DNA of 64,000 nt, taken from the NCBI RefSeq assembly GCF_002844235.1, contig NZ_PGTS01000005.1, forward strand, positions 310,001 to 374,000, given 5' to 3'. Origin of the DNA: Thalassospira povalilytica (GTDB lineage: Bacteria > Pseudomonadota > Alphaproteobacteria > Rhodospirillales > Thalassospiraceae). The translations under genes were made by a program, and so were the position numbers. The first letter of the stretch is position 1, and every line of letters begins with the position of its first letter. The notes below the pieces were generated by a model. That model had not been told where the DNA came from. It worked only from the letters and a program-made list of their open reading frames with translations, and searched no databases. Shown one piece after another: positions 8,091-18,574 of this stretch.

Positions 8091-9350
8091 CTATTCGGCT
8101 GCGCCATCCGCACGGGCCGGGATCAGGGCGGATGATTTCACCCAGCCCAGAATGCCGATCACGCAAATCAATGCCGCGATCCCGCCGACCATAAAGGGCG
8201 ATGTATTATCAAGCCCGGCCAGAACCCCGCCGGTCAAAACTGCTGCGGCTTCGGCCAAAACGTGCACGGACCGGTAAATGCCCAATGCCTGCCCCTGCTC
8301 GTGGGCACCGGCCCCGTTTGAAATGAACAGGCTGGTGGTAACTTCGCACCATGCAATCCCGAAGGCAGCAATGCACATCGGCACAAACACCCAGACCAGC
8401 CCGTCAGGCAGGACAAAGGTAATCAAACCGATGGCCAGCAACATATGCCCAAGGGCCGCCACCCCGCGAAGGCCCAAGGGGCGCTGCGCACGTTCCACAG
8501 TCAATCCGGCCAGAATAAGCGGGATCGAAATGATCGCCGAACACATGCCAAGGAAACTGCTGGTCACATCGCTGGTCTGTACCAGGTAAACCCCGAAGAA
8601 GCAGAAAAACAGATAGATCGCGAAATAGCTGGCAAATGAAACCGCGTAGCCCGGCAACAGCACAGGATCGGTCAGGGTCGCCCAGACAGTTCGTCCGGCA
8701 ATCGCCTGATCATCCTTGGTCCGTCCGCGACGGCGGGCATATTCCGGAATATGCAGCACCACCGCAACGACAAGAAGGTTGAAGCCGTACATGCCTGCGG
8801 CAAAGAAGAACGGCCAGGACACGTTAAAGGACGGATGAATGGACGGGTCCGAGAAAAAGCCCCCCATCAACGGCCCGACGATCCAGCCGACATTGATCGC
8901 CACCGTGATCAGGCCGAAATTGCGGACCTTGTTTGCCGGGGTGCTGATATCCGATGCAATCGACTGGGCAATTGCCATATTGCCTTCGCACAGGCCCGAT
9001 ACAAACCGCCCGACCAGAACCAGCGGCAAATTGGCGCTCGCCACCCCGATGGCAACAACGATATAGCCACTGGCCGCCCCGAACAGCGATGCCATCAAAA
9101 CCGGTTTGCGGCCAACCCGGTCTGACAACCGGCCAAGCCATGGCGCACCGATAAACTGCCCGATGGGATAAAGCGCCATGGCCACACCCAACAGGATGGT
9201 GCGATATTGTTCGGGAATGGATGGATCAAGAAAACCAAGTTCAGGTTTCAGGAACATGGGTCCAAAGACCGGATAGGGCAAACTGAACCCGGCAAAGCCG
9301 AACAGCACGGTCAAAAAGACCGCCGACATTGCCTTGTTTTCTTGCGACAT
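8091..9350 (-). CDS. MFS transporter (drug/metabolite efflux type)
   Basis: 419-residue inner-membrane protein with about 12 hydrophobic segments. The motif between helices 2 and 3 is LGRLSDRVGRKPVLM, the classic MFS loop. The TetR gene at 9436-10182 lies 85 bp upstream on the same strand, a common arrangement for a regulated multidrug or metabolite exporter. The substrate cannot be inferred. Confidence 0.88.
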   Translation of the reverse strand: MSQENKAMSAVFLTVLFGFAGFSLPYPVFGPMFLKPELGFLDPSIPEQYRTILLGVAMALYPIGQFIGAPWLGRLSDRVGRKPVLMASLFGAASGYIVVAIGVASANLPLVLVGRFVSGLCEGNMAIAQSIASDISTPANKVRNFGLITVAINVGWIVGPLMGGFFSDPSIHPSFNVSWPFFFAAGMYGFNLLVVAVVLHIPEYARRRGRTKDDQAIAGRTVWATLTDPVLLPGYAVSFASYFAIYLFFCFFGVYLVQTSDVTSSFLGMCSAIISIPLILAGLTVERAQRPLGLRGVAALGHMLLAIGLITFVLPDGLVWVFVPMCIAAFGIAWCEVTTSLFISNGAGAHEQGQALGIYRSVHVLAEAAAVLTGGVLAGLDNTSPFMVGGIAALICVIGILGWVKSSALIPARADGAAE

Positions 9351-9435
9351 GGGGAACTCCGTGGGGCGCTGCGCTGGTAAGCGACAATTGTTAGGGGCTA
9401 TTGGTGGGCAAAAGGGCGATAGAAGTTAGTTCAAT

Positions 9436-10182
9436 TCATTGGTCAAAACCGGGGGCATCGACATAGGTGGCGGCAAGGGCACGGACCTTGGCCCTGGCAT
9501 CATCGACTTGCCAACCCGCCCCGATCATAAGATCGGCCAGACCGTCGCACAGGATACTGACCGCATTCTTGCGCAGTTCCTGTCCATAATGACGGTCGGT
9601 GATTTCAGATAGAACCAGCACATTGATCCCGTAACCAAGCCCCCAACTGCCAAGGTTAAGGTTGCGGCTGCGGCTGGTCATATCCGGGGCAATGCCAAGT
9701 TCATCCTCCCCCTCGGTCAGGAAGGTCTGAAACATCGTGGTGATGGCATTGATCTGATCAAGCTGGGCCTGATGGCGGGCCGGGGTTGCGCGTTTCCAGA
9801 CCGACGGCGCAAGGGCAAGATATTCGGCCTCGAACAATTGCGGATGATCGATGGAAAAACCCAGATCCAGCAGATTGGCGATGATGTATTTTTCAATCGC
9901 GCTGCCATCATGATTGCGCGCGATATCAAACTTTTCGGCGCGTTTGGCACCGGCCATGACCGCAAGCCCGATCAGCAAATCTTCCTTGCTGGCGAAATGG
10001 CCATAAAGGGTACCGACCGAAATGTCACAGGCCCGCGCAATATCCGACATCTTGAGCTCGAAAAAGCCGACTTCTGAAATCAGTTTCCCGGCGGCATCAA
10101 GGATCATTTCTTCGCGTTGCTGGCGTTTTTCCATGCGGTTTTGCGCAACCATGCCAATGCGGCCTTCTACCCGTTGGATCAT
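9436..10182 (-). CDS. TetR/AcrR family transcriptional regulator
   Basis: 248-residue regulator with an N-terminal TetR HTH: REEMILDAAGKLISEVGFF, then MSDIARACDISVGTLYGHF. The remaining helical domain should bind a ligand. The start is uncertain: ATGs at 10182, 10152 and 10134 all lie in frame and none has a strong ribosome site, so the first 10-16 residues may not be made. It precedes the MFS gene on the same strand and is its likely regulator. Confidence 0.87.
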   Translation of the reverse strand: MIQRVEGRIGMVAQNRMEKRQQREEMILDAAGKLISEVGFFELKMSDIARACDISVGTLYGHFASKEDLLIGLAVMAGAKRAEKFDIARNHDGSAIEKYIIANLLDLGFSIDHPQLFEAEYLALAPSVWKRATPARHQAQLDQINAITTMFQTFLTEGEDELGIAPDMTSRSRNLNLGSWGLGYGINVLVLSEITDRHYGQELRKNAVSILCDGLADLMIGAGWQVDDARAKVRALAATYVDAPGFDQ

Positions 10183-10449
10183 TTTTGACGTAAAATCGAA
10201 TTTGGTTCATTTTTCAAACACGGGCAATCGTGATTTTTGCATAGGTGTCATTCCCCCAAAAAGTCAGGAGACATTGACCGCAATAACCGGCAAAAATGAT
10301 CTGCGCGATATCGACCCGGACCAGCACAACAGCAAACCGGGAACCGGCCACAGTTCCAGACGTTTATATGTTGATCGCTGTCCCGGTCCGGTTTTGCCGA
10401 CGGGCGGCATTTGTCGCCCGGGCACGCATTCACAACAGGATCACGGCAC

Positions 10450-11844
10450 ATGTTTCACCGCTTTATCCGAATATGGGAATTTGTCGGCCACAGCCTGTGG
10501 TTCACCCCGTTGCTTTATGCGATTGGCGGTGCGGTGCTTTCACTGTTGGCCATCCGGTTACCGGGCGAAGATATCATTGCCAGCCTGCCCGATTTCTGGC
10601 CGCGCTTTGAAACGGTTGAAACGGTCCAGGATCTGACATCGACGCTGCTGGCGACGCTTGTGACGATGACCACCTTTGCGCTGTCGGTCACCATGGTGGT
10701 GCTTACCCTTGCGGCCGGGTCGCTGGGGCCGCGCACCATTCGCAACTTCATGGGCGATCCCAAAACCCAAAATGCATTGGGCAGTTTCGTCGGCACGATC
10801 CTGTTTCTGATTACAGGCCTGGTCCTGATGGGCGGGCAGACCGATGATGGCGCGGTCCCGCAGATCGCCGCCATGACCGGCATTGCGCTTTTTGTCGTCA
10901 GTCTGTTTGTGCTGATTTTGTTTGTCCATCATCTGGGACGTTCCATCGTTGCCGATCACGTGATCCAGAAGGTCGGCGCCAATCTTGAAGAAACGATTTC
11001 CTCGTCGCTTGAAACCCTGTCAGGGCCGATCGACAATGCCGCCACGGAAAGCTGCACCCTGCCCGATGCGGGTGCCAACACGTCGGATCGCACGATCACG
11101 GCAGCAAAATCGGGCTATGTGCAGGGCATTGATTATGACGACCTGCTTGAAGTTGCCATCAAGCACAATATTCGTGTCGCACTGACTGTCCGCGCCGGAC
11201 AGCATGTGATTGCCGGTGATATTATCGGTGAAATCGGCAAGGATGAAAACAACGGCACCAAGCCCTCTGACACCGGGCCTTCCGACACCGAGCCTACTGA
11301 CACCCGACCAGATGCAATACATGACGCCATCGCCCAACAGATCATGATCGGCAGTCAGCGCACCGCCATGCTTGATATCGAATTTGCCCTGCGACAACTG
11401 GTCGAGGTCGCCTTGCGCGCCCTTTCCCCCGGGATCAATGATCCGTTCACCGCGATTGCCGTGATCCATCGGCTCGGTCGTGCCTTGCCACAGGCGATGG
11501 ATTTCCATTATCCGATGGGACTGTGGCGCGATGATCAGGGACAGGAACGCATCTGCGCCCATCTGTCGGATTTCGGCGGCATGATGAACGCCGCCTTCAA
11601 CCAGATCCGCCAATCGGCCAGCGCCAAACCCGACGTCCTGTTGCCGATGGCAGAGGTCCTTGAAAGCCTGACCGGCCTTGCCAAACATCCAAAACATCTG
11701 GAAATCCTGCGTGAACATGCGCGCCTGATCGGTCGGGCCGCTGCGCGCGATATTGCGGACGCCACTGACCGCAAGGCCGTCGAACGCGCCGTTAACCGCG
11801 TCTTGCGCCAACAACAGGCCAAAGATGATTATTCGGTTTCCTGA
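10450..11844 (+). CDS. DUF2254 family predicted membrane protein
   Basis: 464-residue protein with four N-terminal hydrophobic segments (to about residue 170). It carries the DUF2254 hallmark TTFALSVTMVVLTLAAGSLGPR followed by NFMGDPKTQNALGSFVGT (both shortened here) and a long soluble C-terminal region. AGGA at 10437-10440 sets the ATG at 10450. A pentapeptide PSDTG/PSDTE/PTDTR is repeated three times at 11263-11307 inside the soluble part. The function of the family is unknown. Confidence 0.82.
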   Translation: MFHRFIRIWEFVGHSLWFTPLLYAIGGAVLSLLAIRLPGEDIIASLPDFWPRFETVETVQDLTSTLLATLVTMTTFALSVTMVVLTLAAGSLGPRTIRNFMGDPKTQNALGSFVGTILFLITGLVLMGGQTDDGAVPQIAAMTGIALFVVSLFVLILFVHHLGRSIVADHVIQKVGANLEETISSSLETLSGPIDNAATESCTLPDAGANTSDRTITAAKSGYVQGIDYDDLLEVAIKHNIRVALTVRAGQHVIAGDIIGEIGKDENNGTKPSDTGPSDTEPTDTRPDAIHDAIAQQIMIGSQRTAMLDIEFALRQLVEVALRALSPGINDPFTAIAVIHRLGRALPQAMDFHYPMGLWRDDQGQERICAHLSDFGGMMNAAFNQIRQSASAKPDVLLPMAEVLESLTGLAKHPKHLEILREHARLIGRAAARDIADATDRKAVERAVNRVLRQQQAKDDYSVS

Positions 11845-12011
11845 AGCATCCCGACCAACATGCAGTCAGCTCGGCACAGGACCACATTCCCGTATCTCCG
11901 AACACCCGAAACAAATCCGCAAGATCGGTCAGGTATTGGTCATCGGATTTGTGCATGATGGCACAGGATCAAGCCCGTAATCAGAAATCGCAACCGTCAG
12001 GCCACGCCATC

Positions 12012-12935
12012 ATGAATGTCCCGGCAAAATCAGACATCGCCCGCCGTTTTGACCGGGTCATTGCCCATATTGATACCTGTCTTGATACCGGCCTTGATGC
12101 CAGTCCCGAAATTCGGGATGACAAGGCCCTGTCGCTTGAAACCCTGGCCGGCATTGCTGCCTTTTCGGTCTTTCATTTCCATCGGCAATTTGCGGCATTT
12201 TACGGGATGAATGTCGGGCAATATATTCGCCTGATCCGGATGCGCCGTGCCGCCCATATGCTGGCCTTTCGCCAAGATGTCCCGGTTTTGCAAATCGCCC
12301 TTGATGCCGGGTACGAGGGGCCGGAATCCTTTGCCCGCGCCTTTCGCCAGATCCACGGGATCGCCCCGCGCGACTTTCGCAAATCCACCGATTGGGACAA
12401 TTGGCAGGCCCCTTATGACGGGTTGCAGACAATCAGGAGAAACACGATGACCAGCCCTGATCACACTGCCGTTTCAATCATCGAATTCCCGGAAACACCC
12501 ACCGCCTGTCTGGATCATGTTGGCCCGCCTGCGCGCATCGGCGAAACCATTCAACGTTTTATTGCCTGGCGCAAAATCCATCATCTGCATCCGTCAAAAC
12601 ACGCGACATTCAATATTGTCTGGTGCAATCCCGATGATACGCCGCCCGATGATTTTCGCATGGGGCTTTGCGTTGCCACAACACGGCCCCTGACAACCGA
12701 GGATGAAAAAGCCGGTCTTTATTCCCTGATAATTCCGGCCGGGCGATATGCGAAATTGCGTCATGTCGGAAGCGACCAGACACTTGGTGACAGCGCGCTT
12801 GCGCTCTATCGCGACTGGTTGCCACAAAGCGGTGAAACGCCCGGCGACTTCCCGCTTGTTTTCCAGCGCGTCGCCTTTTTCCCCGACGTCCCGGACCATC
12901 AGGCCGTTACCGATATCCTGCTGCCACTGGCATAG
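12012..12935 (+). CDS. AraC family regulator with C-terminal GyrI-like effector domain
   Basis: About 307 residues. The N-terminal AraC DNA-binding domain (two HTH units, residues about 10-120) contains FSVFHFHRQFAAFYGMNVG and GYEGPESFARAFRQIHG. The C-terminal part (about 150-307) is a GyrI/Rob-like ligand-binding fold beginning VSIIEFPETPTACLDHVGP. No clear ribosome site decides the start; ATGs at 11955 and 11958 would add about 19 residues. I chose 12012 because the domain starts soon after. The target is unknown. Confidence 0.82.
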   Translation: MNVPAKSDIARRFDRVIAHIDTCLDTGLDASPEIRDDKALSLETLAGIAAFSVFHFHRQFAAFYGMNVGQYIRLIRMRRAAHMLAFRQDVPVLQIALDAGYEGPESFARAFRQIHGIAPRDFRKSTDWDNWQAPYDGLQTIRRNTMTSPDHTAVSIIEFPETPTACLDHVGPPARIGETIQRFIAWRKIHHLHPSKHATFNIVWCNPDDTPPDDFRMGLCVATTRPLTTEDEKAGLYSLIIPAGRYAKLRHVGSDQTLGDSALALYRDWLPQSGETPGDFPLVFQRVAFFPDVPDHQAVTDILLPLA

Positions 12936-12961
12936 AACACCGTGCGCACAGGCAACCCGTG

Positions 12962-13042
12962 GGCATCACACATCGCACGTGACGCATGACGCATGACGTA
13001 TAGCGTTTAGCGTTTAGCGTTTAGCGTTTAGCGTTTAGCGTA
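12962..13042. repeat. Heptamer tandem array with drifting unit (ends in TAGCGTT x5)
   Basis: Five perfect copies of TAGCGTT (13001-13035) plus a variant TAGCGTA are preceded in the same 7-bp register by GACGCAT, GACGCAT and GACGTA-type units, and further left by CACATCG/CACGTGA. The unit changes stepwise along the array. It fills the 139-bp gap between the convergent araC-like and lrp-like genes. Confidence 0.88.
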
Positions 13043-13074
13043 TGGCACCGGATGCCTCGTGCAAGGCCGCACAC

Positions 13075-13515
13075 TCATTTCGGCGAAAGTGGCGGCATCC
13101 GGCGTTCGACCGGCTTGGATTTGACGATGGCAGTGTTGGTTTCGGCCTTGTCGACAATCTGGTCAAGCAACCCGTCCAGTTCCTTCATCGACCGAATATA
13201 AAGCCGTGCGACAAAGCAATCATCGCCGGTCACCTTGTCACATTCGCCAAATTCGGGAATTTCGGAAATCAGTTGCTGCACGATATGCAATTTTCCGGGC
13301 AAGGGCCGAATGCGCACAATCGCCTGCAACGGATATCCCAGGGCTTCGGGATCGACATCAATGGTGAAACCACGAATGACCCCACGTTCTTCAAGCCGCC
13401 GGACACGCTCGGCAACACCGGGGGCGGAAAGTCCGACCTTGGCGGCCAGTTCCTTTTGCGAAATCCGGGCATCACGCATCAGGATTTTCAGAATCTTCTG
13501 ATCGATCTCATCCAT
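13075..13515 (-). CDS. Lrp/AsnC family transcriptional regulator
   Basis: 146 residues: N-terminal winged HTH (DEIDQKILKILMRDARIS, then ELAAKVGLSAPGVAERVRRL) and a C-terminal RAM ligand-binding domain (GYPLQAIVRIRPLPG to the end). It starts 143 bp from the divergent DMT transporter at 13659, so it probably controls that gene in response to an amino acid. Confidence 0.92.
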   Translation of the reverse strand: MDEIDQKILKILMRDARISQKELAAKVGLSAPGVAERVRRLEERGVIRGFTIDVDPEALGYPLQAIVRIRPLPGKLHIVQQLISEIPEFGECDKVTGDDCFVARLYIRSMKELDGLLDQIVDKAETNTAIVKSKPVERRMPPLSPK

Positions 13516-13658
13516 AACTTTACAAATTCCACAAAATTGGCGATCCGGCCTTGATTAAAAAGGCTACATGCCAAATTCACCTTTCACAAGCCATATAAAA
13601 CCCGGCCCAAAAAGCGGAAAGTAATCCCATCAAATGATTTCCTGAACGGAGCTTTCCG

Positions 13659-14555
13659 ATGAAAGAACAAGTCCGCGGCACGATCGAAATGACGGCTGCC
13701 ATGACAATTTTGGGCACCATTGGCTGGTTTGTTGTGATGGCGGACCGCCCGGCCATGGATGTGGTTTTCTGGCGCTGCTTCTTTGGGGCGCTTTCGCTTT
13801 TGGTAATCTGTGCGACCATGGGGCTTTTGCGCGGGCTTTTGAATGTGCGCATGCTGGGCTGGGCCGCCCTTGGCGGGGTTGCCATCGTCACCAACTGGTA
13901 CATGCTGTTTCAGTCCTATTCGATGGCCTCAATCTCGGTCTCGACCGCGGTTTATAACACCCAGCCCTTTATGCTGGTGTTGTTTGGTGCGGCCTTTTTC
14001 GGTGAAAAACTGACCATCAACAAATTCGTCTGGCTTGGCATTGCCTTTGCCGGTCTGCTTTTGATCATTTCTGGCAAACCCCGGGGCGGCCTTGGCGGAT
14101 CGGATTATGCCGGTGGCATTCTGATGGCGCTTGGGGCGGCGTTTTTCTGGGCGACAGCGGCGATCATCACCAAAAAGCTCAAAGGCACCCCGCCCCATCT
14201 GATCGCGCTTGTTCAGGTCTGTATCGGTATTGTGATGCTTGCGCCATTTGCCGATTTTGAAAACCTGCCAATCACGGCAATCAGCTGGGGTTCGCTAATC
14301 ACGGTCGGGGTGGTCCATACCGGGATCATGTATGTGTTGATGTATGGCGCAGTTCAGAAATTGCCGACCCATCTGCAAGGATCGCTCAGCTTCATCTATC
14401 CGGTGGTGGCGATCATTGTTGACCTGATCGCTTTTGGCTATCGCCCCGATACCGCTCAGATCATCGGCGCCATAGCCATCCTGATTGCCGCAGCAGGCAT
14501 GAACCTTGGCTGGCAAATCATCCGCCCTCGCTCACAACGCAATGTGGCGCCCTGA
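13659..14555 (+). CDS. EamA/DMT superfamily transporter
   Basis: 298-residue inner-membrane protein with ten hydrophobic segments in two EamA-type halves. The start at 13659 is supported by an upstream ACGGAG. It diverges from an Lrp-type regulator, which suggests amino-acid or related metabolite export. A bidirectional terminator separates it from alaS. Confidence 0.87.
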   Translation: MKEQVRGTIEMTAAMTILGTIGWFVVMADRPAMDVVFWRCFFGALSLLVICATMGLLRGLLNVRMLGWAALGGVAIVTNWYMLFQSYSMASISVSTAVYNTQPFMLVLFGAAFFGEKLTINKFVWLGIAFAGLLLIISGKPRGGLGGSDYAGGILMALGAAFFWATAAIITKKLKGTPPHLIALVQVCIGIVMLAPFADFENLPITAISWGSLITVGVVHTGIMYVLMYGAVQKLPTHLQGSLSFIYPVVAIIVDLIAFGYRPDTAQIIGAIAILIAAAGMNLGWQIIRPRSQRNVAP

Positions 14556-14600
14556 CAATCCCCGACAATCCCTGCCCAAATCGCAATCATCAGACAAAAC

Positions 14601-14627
14601 AAAAGGGCCCCGGTCGGGGCCCTTTTT
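14601..14627. terminator. Bidirectional Rho-independent terminator
   Basis: AAAAGGGCCCC / GGGGCCCTTTT stem with a GGTC loop, A-rich on the left and T-rich on the right. It serves the DMT gene on the plus strand and alaS on the minus strand. Confidence 0.9.
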
Positions 14628-14656
14628 ATTCGTCATACTTTTGATCGCGGATCGCG

Positions 14657-17311
14657 TCAGCCGGCGATATGTGCCTCGATCGCGGCCAGTGCGGCATCGG
14701 CCTGCGACGGGTCGGAACCGCCGCCCTGCGCCATATCCGGACGGCCACCGCCGCCCTTGCCGCCGAGCTTCTCAACCCCGATACGAACAAGGTCAACCGC
14801 GCTGAATTTCGCGGTCAGGTCTTCGGTCAGGCCAACCACGATGGATGCCTTGCCACCATCACCCGAAACAAGGGCAACAATGCCAGAACCCATCTGGTCA
14901 CGCAGTTCGTCAACCATGCCTTTGAGTTCCTTGGCCGGAATGCCGTCAAGCGAACGCAGGGCCAGTTTTACGCCATTGACTTCCTTGAAGGCATCACCGC
15001 CCGACGCACCACCGGAACCGGCAGTCGCAAGTTTCTTGCGCAGGTCGGAAACCTCGCGTTCCAGACGACGGCGTTCTTCCTGAAGCGCCTTGACGCGTGC
15101 CGGGACATCTTCGGGGACGGCCTTAAGGTCGGCAGCAACCGTTGCCAGCACGTTTTCACGGGCTGCCATGTAATTGGCAGCATCGGCACCGGTCAGGGCT
15201 TCGATACGGCGAACCCCGCTTGAAACCGCACCTTCGGACACGATTTTGAACATGCCGATGTCACCGGTGCGTTTGACATGCGTACCACCGCAAAGCTCAA
15301 GCGAGTAGGCATGTTCGTTGCTTTCGGGAAGGCCCATGGAAACAACGCGGACTTCATCCCCATATTTCTCGCCAAACAGCGCCATCGCACCCAGTTCAAT
15401 CGCCTCGTCCGGGGTCATCAGACGGGTGGTGACTTCACTGTTTTCACGGATCAGACGGTTGACGTCTGCTTCGATGATTGCGGCTTCTTCGGCGGTTACG
15501 GCCTTGGGATGGGAAACGTCAAAGCGCAGGCGATCCTGTGCGACCAGCGAGCCCTTCTGGGTGACGTGATCGCCAAGATGCTTGCGCATCACCGCATGCA
15601 GAAGGTGGGTTGCCGAGTGATTGGCACGCAAGCTTGAACGGCGGGCATGATCAACACGGAATTCAGCCGCATCGCCTACCGAAACGTCGCCTTCGACAAC
15701 CTTGCCCAGATGCACATGCAGCGCGCCGAGCTTTTTCTGGGTGTCGGTGATTTCAATGATCGCACCCTTTTCGGTTTTGATCACACCGGCATCGCCCTGC
15801 TGACCACCGGACTCACCAAAGAAGGTGGTCTGGTTGGCAAGAACGGCAACCTCGTCACCTTTTGATACGGTTTTGACCTCGGCACCATCCTTGATCAGGG
15901 CGGTGATAACACCTTCGGCGGTTTCGGTTTCATAGCCAAGGAATTCGGTCGCGCCATCACGATCATTGATGTCAAACCAGACTTCTTCGGTGGCTGCTTC
16001 GCCCGAACCGGACCATGCGGCACGTGCCTTGGCCTTCTGTTCTTCCATGGCGGAAGTAAAACCGTCTTCATCAATGCCGATTTTGCGTGCCTTGAGCGCA
16101 TCGGCCGTCAGATCAAGCGGGAAGCCATAGGTGTCGTAAAGCTTGAAGGCAACCTCGCCCGAAAGGGTGGCACCTTCATTCATGCCGTCGGTCGCGTCAT
16201 CAAGCATCTTGAGACCGCGATCAAGCATGGTTTTAAAGCCCTGCTCTTCGAGCTTGAGCGTTTCTTCGATCAGTGCCTGGGCACGGACCAGTTCCGGGAA
16301 CGCCCCGCCCATTTTGCGGACGAGTGCCGGGACCAGTTTATACATGACCGGATCCTGGGTGCCGACCATGTGCAGGTGACGCATCGCGCGGCGCATGATA
16401 CGGCGCAGAACGTTACCGCGACCGGCATTGGACGGCAAAACACCATCAGCAATCAGGAAGCTGGTCGAACGCAGATGGTCGGCAACCACACGGTGCGACA
16501 CGTTATGCGGACCATCCGGATCGGTGTTGGTGGCATCGGCCGATGCTTCGATCAGGGCGCGCATCAGATCGATGTCATAGTTGTCGTGCTTGCCCTGAAG
16601 GACAGCGGCAATACGTTCCAGACCCATGCCGGTATCAATCGACGGCTTGGGCAGATCAATGCGATCGCCATTTGCCATCTGTTCATACTGCATGAAGACG
16701 AGGTTCCAGATTTCAATGAAACGGTCGCCGTCTTCGTCGGCACTGCCCGGAGGCCCACCCCAAATGTGATCGCCATGGTCAAAGAAGATTTCCGAACACG
16801 GACCACACGGACCGGTATCGCCCATCGACCAGAAGTTATCGGAGGTCGGAATACGGATGATGCGGTCATCAGACAGACCGCCGATCTTTTTCCAAAGACC
16901 ATGGGCTTCGTCATCGGTGTGATAAACCGTGACCAGAAGCTTGTCTTTGGGAAGACCATATTCCTTGGTGATCAGGTTCCAGGCGAATTCAATCGCGTTT
17001 TCCTTGAAATAATCGCCAAACGAGAAGTTGCCGAGCATTTCAAAGAAGGTGTGATGGCGGGCGGTATGACCGACATTTTCAAGATCGTTATGTTTGCCAC
17101 CGGCACGCACGCATTTCTGCGAGGTGGTCGCGCGTGAATAATCGCGATGCTCTTGACCGGTGAAAACGTTCTTGAACTGGACCATCCCGGCATTGGTAAA
17201 CATCAGGGTGGGGTCATTGCGCGGCACCAGCGGGCTGGAGGAAACGACTTCGTGGCCGTTCTTGCGGAAGAACTCCAGAAACGTGGTGCGGATATCGTTA
17301 ACGGTCTGCAT
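14657..17311 (-). CDS. alaS: Alanyl-tRNA synthetase
   Basis: Class II synthetase charging tRNA-Ala, 884 residues from the ATG at 17311, which matches the usual family length. GGAGAG lies just upstream; an in-frame start at 17353 would add an untypical 14-residue leader. Visible parts are the N-terminal catalytic domain ([23 protein letters not shown]), the editing-domain zinc motif HSATHLLH with CGGTH near the C-terminal third, and the C-terminal DHHA1-like domain ending in a [19 protein letters not shown] tract. Confidence 0.97.
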   Translation of the reverse strand: MQTVNDIRTTFLEFFRKNGHEVVSSSPLVPRNDPTLMFTNAGMVQFKNVFTGQEHRDYSRATTSQKCVRAGGKHNDLENVGHTARHHTFFEMLGNFSFGDYFKENAIEFAWNLITKEYGLPKDKLLVTVYHTDDEAHGLWKKIGGLSDDRIIRIPTSDNFWSMGDTGPCGPCSEIFFDHGDHIWGGPPGSADEDGDRFIEIWNLVFMQYEQMANGDRIDLPKPSIDTGMGLERIAAVLQGKHDNYDIDLMRALIEASADATNTDPDGPHNVSHRVVADHLRSTSFLIADGVLPSNAGRGNVLRRIMRRAMRHLHMVGTQDPVMYKLVPALVRKMGGAFPELVRAQALIEETLKLEEQGFKTMLDRGLKMLDDATDGMNEGATLSGEVAFKLYDTYGFPLDLTADALKARKIGIDEDGFTSAMEEQKAKARAAWSGSGEAATEEVWFDINDRDGATEFLGYETETAEGVITALIKDGAEVKTVSKGDEVAVLANQTTFFGESGGQQGDAGVIKTEKGAIIEITDTQKKLGALHVHLGKVVEGDVSVGDAAEFRVDHARRSSLRANHSATHLLHAVMRKHLGDHVTQKGSLVAQDRLRFDVSHPKAVTAEEAAIIEADVNRLIRENSEVTTRLMTPDEAIELGAMALFGEKYGDEVRVVSMGLPESNEHAYSLELCGGTHVKRTGDIGMFKIVSEGAVSSGVRRIEALTGADAANYMAARENVLATVAADLKAVPEDVPARVKALQEERRRLEREVSDLRKKLATAGSGGASGGDAFKEVNGVKLALRSLDGIPAKELKGMVDELRDQMGSGIVALVSGDGGKASIVVGLTEDLTAKFSAVDLVRIGVEKLGGKGGGGRPDMAQGGGSDPSQADAALAAIEAHIAG

Positions 17312-17480
17312 ATCTCTCCAACCCGGAAAACGCGGAACAAATTCATCCGCCATGTTGGCGGACGGACTGCCCTATTTAGCGGCTCGGCCCTGCCCTGTCC
17401 AGTCAGGCGAAGGGCTTGGGCCGCAAATGTATCAAGTTTTATGAATTGCGTGATTGCAACAAGGCAAGAATCGCCGCGCG

Positions 17481-17996
17481 CTAGGCCCGGTCAATCATCA
17501 GGCGAAACCGGTTGCGGTTCATTGACGCGACAAAACCGATCTGCACAAACCCCAATCGGGACAATAGCTTGGCCGATGGATGATTGTCGGGATGGGCAAA
17601 GGCACCCAGCATGCGGCAGGATGTTCGGGCCCGCGCAAAGGCGATGGCAGTTTCGGCAAGTTCACGGCCAAAGCCGCGACCATGATGGTCGGGATGAAGG
17701 AAATAACCGATTTCCGGTCCCCAGTCGGGATCGAACGGGTCGATATAAAGCCCGCCCCATCCGATGATTCTGTCTGTTTCCCTGTGCCGTACGACCCAGG
17801 GGGCAAAGCCATCCTGATTGCGACGTGCTTCAAAGGCCAGCAATCTGTTCTGGCAATCTTCAAGCGATTGATCGCAATGGGTAAAGCGCATTGCCGCAGC
17901 ATCCCCCAGAAACACAAAAAGGTCGCCAATATCGGCGACCTTTACCGGGGCATAATATAAACGTTGGCTGGCAAGGGCGCTTGATCGGTTACTCAT
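17481..17996 (-). CDS. GNAT family N-acetyltransferase
   Basis: 171 residues of the RimJ/RimL-like GNAT type. The acetyl-CoA pyrophosphate loop is seen in HHGRGFGRELAETA, preceded by the strand GPEIGYFLHP. Its ATG (17996) overlaps the stop of the upstream entericidin-like gene by 8 bp, so the two are probably co-transcribed. The acceptor substrate is unknown. Confidence 0.88.
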   Translation of the reverse strand: MSNRSSALASQRLYYAPVKVADIGDLFVFLGDAAAMRFTHCDQSLEDCQNRLLAFEARRNQDGFAPWVVRHRETDRIIGWGGLYIDPFDPDWGPEIGYFLHPDHHGRGFGRELAETAIAFARARTSCRMLGAFAHPDNHPSAKLLSRLGFVQIGFVASMNRNRFRLMIDRA

Positions 17997-18132
17997 TCAC
18001 GCTTTCCTGGATCTGCTGACCCAGCTTTTCCATATCGCGGCCAAATCCTTCGGCGGTTTCGCAGGCCGACAACGCCATGCCAAAGCCAAGAACCATCGCA
18101 ACTGCCAACAGACGTTTTGTGATCGTTACCAT
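17989..18132 (-). CDS. Entericidin A/B-like small lipoprotein (copy 1)
   Basis: 47-residue lipoprotein from the ATG at 18132: basic start, hydrophobic segment, then lipobox LSAC with Cys24, followed by ETAEGFGRDMEKLGQQIQE. This matches the entericidin family, whose EcnB member is a membrane-active toxin lipoprotein. Longer in-frame starts back to 18252 read through promoter-like sequence and are rejected. A paralogue lies at 18575-18715. Confidence 0.85.
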   Translation of the reverse strand: MVTITKRLLAVAMVLGFGMALSACETAEGFGRDMEKLGQQIQESVNE

Positions 18133-18335
18133 GTTTGTTGAATGCTCCAACGCTGTGCGGTTCGGATACCGCCTTTGAGTATATACGCCATTTTGGCGCG
18201 ACCGGTTTTTGGTTGCAACCGATATCGCCATTGCCCGGCCCCATCCAGACACAGCAAAAGGACGCCAATATGGCGCCCTTTTGTGTGCTCGTCGGTTCGG
18301 TTTTTATCCCAACCCTTTTTGTCTTTCGTTGCCGG

Positions 18336-18512
18336 TTACATCGGCGGGCGGCGGCCACGCAATGCATTCACCAGAAGTGAAACGGCAAACAGCACGATGA
18401 AGACAAAGAACAGAATCTTCGCAATGCCAACGAAAGTCCCGGCCAAGCCGCCAAAACCCAATACGGCGGCAATCAGGGCAAGGATCAGACAGAATACGGC
18501 CCAACCAATCAT
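18336..18512 (-). CDS. DUF1328 (YtjA-like) small membrane protein
   Basis: 58-residue hydrophobic protein [20 protein letters not shown]... with two membrane segments and a basic tail GRRPPM, matching the DUF1328 family. AGGAG sits 7-8 bases upstream of the ATG at 18512. It lies between the two entericidin-like genes in the same direction; all three are envelope mini-proteins. The family is often stress-induced; function unknown. Confidence 0.85.
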   Translation of the reverse strand: MIGWAVFCLILALIAAVLGFGGLAGTFVGIAKILFFVFIVLFAVSLLVNALRGRRPPM

Positions 18513-18574
18513 GGGAATTCTCCTGCAGTTATTGGGTGCTTTGAGGGTAAAGCGACCTGTTTAATCAGCCCGGA

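Noticed and set aside
12962..13042. CRISPR-like array
   Set aside because: Units are 7 bp, contiguous and without spacers, and no cas genes are present.
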